NCBI RefSeq assembly: GCF_042100115.1
Contig: NC_091272.1
Coordinates: forward strand, 5,828,001 to 5,892,000
DNA from: Alternaria dauci
Taxonomy: Eukaryota > Ascomycota > Dothideomycetes > Pleosporales > Pleosporaceae
DNA length: 64,000 bases
Direction: 5' to 3'
Positions within the stretch are counted from its first letter, which is position 1. Every line of letters starts with the position of its first letter. The position numbers were made by a program, and so were the translations under genes. Shown in pieces: positions 63,058-64,000 of this stretch. The notes beneath the pieces were generated by a model, which saw only the letters and a list, made by a program, of their open reading frames with translations, ran no database searches and was not told the origin of the DNA.

Positions 63058-64000
63058 ATGGGAGATTATATCGGTACGTACCTTTCCTCCTAGGCTTCGG
63101 AGTCGTCCAAAATTCGTATACGCAACTGAGGGACATGTGTAAAGGCATCAAGAAGCCTGCAACCCTCTGGGCAACCCACCCTATATACATACACCGTCTA
63201 TCGCGTCACCTAGCGCAGATCCTCCACCAGGATCAGTCCCATTCGGCTTACCAGTATGCAAACCTCACACCACTAATCACACCACTTTCCCTCAGATCCC
63301 CTCGACCACATCCTAGCCGGCAACCTCGCTTACCAAAAACGCACCACCGCACGCGATCCCAACGCCTTCACGCTCCTCGCCCAGGGCCAGGCACCAGAGA
63401 TTCTGTGGATCGGTTGCGCAGACAGCCGTATCCCTGAGACGACTGTGTGCCACTGCAAACCAGGAGAGATATTCGTCCATCGCAATATCGCGAACACGGT
63501 GCATGCGGATGACCTGAATGCAGCGAGCGTAGTCGAATACGCGGTGACGCATCTAAAAGTCAGTAAGGTCGTGGTATGCGGGCATACGAAATGTGGAGGT
63601 GCGAATGCGACGTTGAATGATGTGGATTTGGGGACGACGCTGAATACTTGGTTGCATCCGGTTCGAGAGTGAGTTTTCTTTCTTTGTGTATGCGTGGTTG
63701 GATGGGGTAGTGGTGTTGGCAGGATCAGGATGCTTGGATGTTACTAACACAGATCCACATAGACTACGGCGAAAGAACAGAGTCGAGTTGGAAGAACTGC
63801 CGAACGACGATGCGCGGGCGGCTCGTGTTGCAGAGCTCAATGTCCAGCAGTCTCTTGATGTGTTGAGGCAGCATCCTGCTATCAAGAGAGCTATTGCTGA
63901 ACGCGGTTTGTCGCTCCACGGTCTCATCTACGATATTGGTGCTGGACAGTTGAAGATCCTAGAGGAGGCTGGTGGTAGAAAGGCGAACGGGCTTTGGTGT
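63058..64000 (+). CDS. NCE103: Beta-carbonic anhydrase, 3' end beyond window
   Basis: Proposed exons 63058-63073 (MGDYI), 63296-63668 and 63763-beyond 64000. The second intron (94 nt, GTGAGT...ACATAG, branch ACTAAC) is secure; the first (222 nt, GTACGT...CCTCAG) is likely but long. Exon 2 gives DPLDHILAGNLAYQKRTTA, ILWIGCADSRIPETT with the zinc-ligand Cys and the Asp-Arg dyad, FVHRNIANTV, and VVVCGHTKCGGANATL with the His and second Cys ligands. Exon 3 continues ELRRKNRVELEEL to GLIYDIGAGQLKILEEAG, near the usual end of the protein. The enzyme interconverts CO2 and bicarbonate and supports growth in ambient air. No targeting signal is obvious in the short first exon. Confidence 0.85.

Overview
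The window reads as nuclear DNA of a filamentous ascomycete, most likely a dothideomycete of the Pleosporales type. The genes are compact and spread over both strands. Almost every intron is about 46-95 nt, with GT-AG borders and a CTGAC/CTAAC-like branch site just before the acceptor. The gene set includes fungus-specific families (SSU1 sulfite pump, class II hydrophobin, LysM/WSC secreted protein, 2EXR proteins, RSC9). I found no tRNA, rRNA, CRISPR array, prokaryotic operon or intact transposon. The exact genus cannot be read from the sequence, and gene models were joined by eye from reading frames, splice signals and family conservation.

Layout. 1-11 kb holds a large hypothetical gene, a small three-exon gene, a 2EXR protein, a secreted LysM-WSC protein, a small cysteine-containing secreted protein, the sulfite pump SSU1 and a second 2EXR/F-box-like gene. 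11.6-25 kb is mostly housekeeping: an orphan two-module protein (family member A), the rRNA helicase SPB4, the CTP-dependent diacylglycerol kinase DGK1, a UBE2G-class ubiquitin-conjugating enzyme, a hydrophobin, a BTB protein and mitochondrial seryl-tRNA synthetase. 25-33 kb carries a hypothetical protein with three Cys/His pairs, a TLC-domain membrane protein, a small coiled protein, family member C, a DUF1349 protein and the complex I 30.4-kDa subunit. 33-44 kb carries the CCR4-NOT ubiquitin ligase NOT4 (two possible C-termini), a GMPPA-type nucleotidyltransferase homologue, a 2-oxoglutarate/Fe(II) oxygenase and family member B. 44-54.5 kb is gene-poorer: a diverged tandem duplication, a secreted alpha/beta hydrolase, a secreted carboxylesterase, a frame-broken hypothetical gene and a GPI-type phospholipase B. 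54.8-64 kb returns to housekeeping: DPH2, a Rec114-like protein, RSC9 and a beta-carbonic anhydrase cut by the window end.

Several pairs are head-to-head over 330-400 bp (complex I 30.4 kDa/NOT4, mitochondrial SerRS/25.0-kb gene, Rec114-like/RSC9), so promoters are probably shared. The most unusual observations are: (i) three dispersed paralogues (A, B, C) of a protein family I cannot name, with an N-terminal doublecortin/ubiquitin-fold-like module, a helical C-terminal module and an intron at the same place; (ii) a NOT4 locus where an 837-nt intron, if retained, gives a complete short protein and, if removed, adds about 870 residues; (iii) an 11-bp perfect inverted repeat carrying two ACGCGT boxes in a bidirectional promoter; (iv) an A8 run that exactly accounts for a broken frame.
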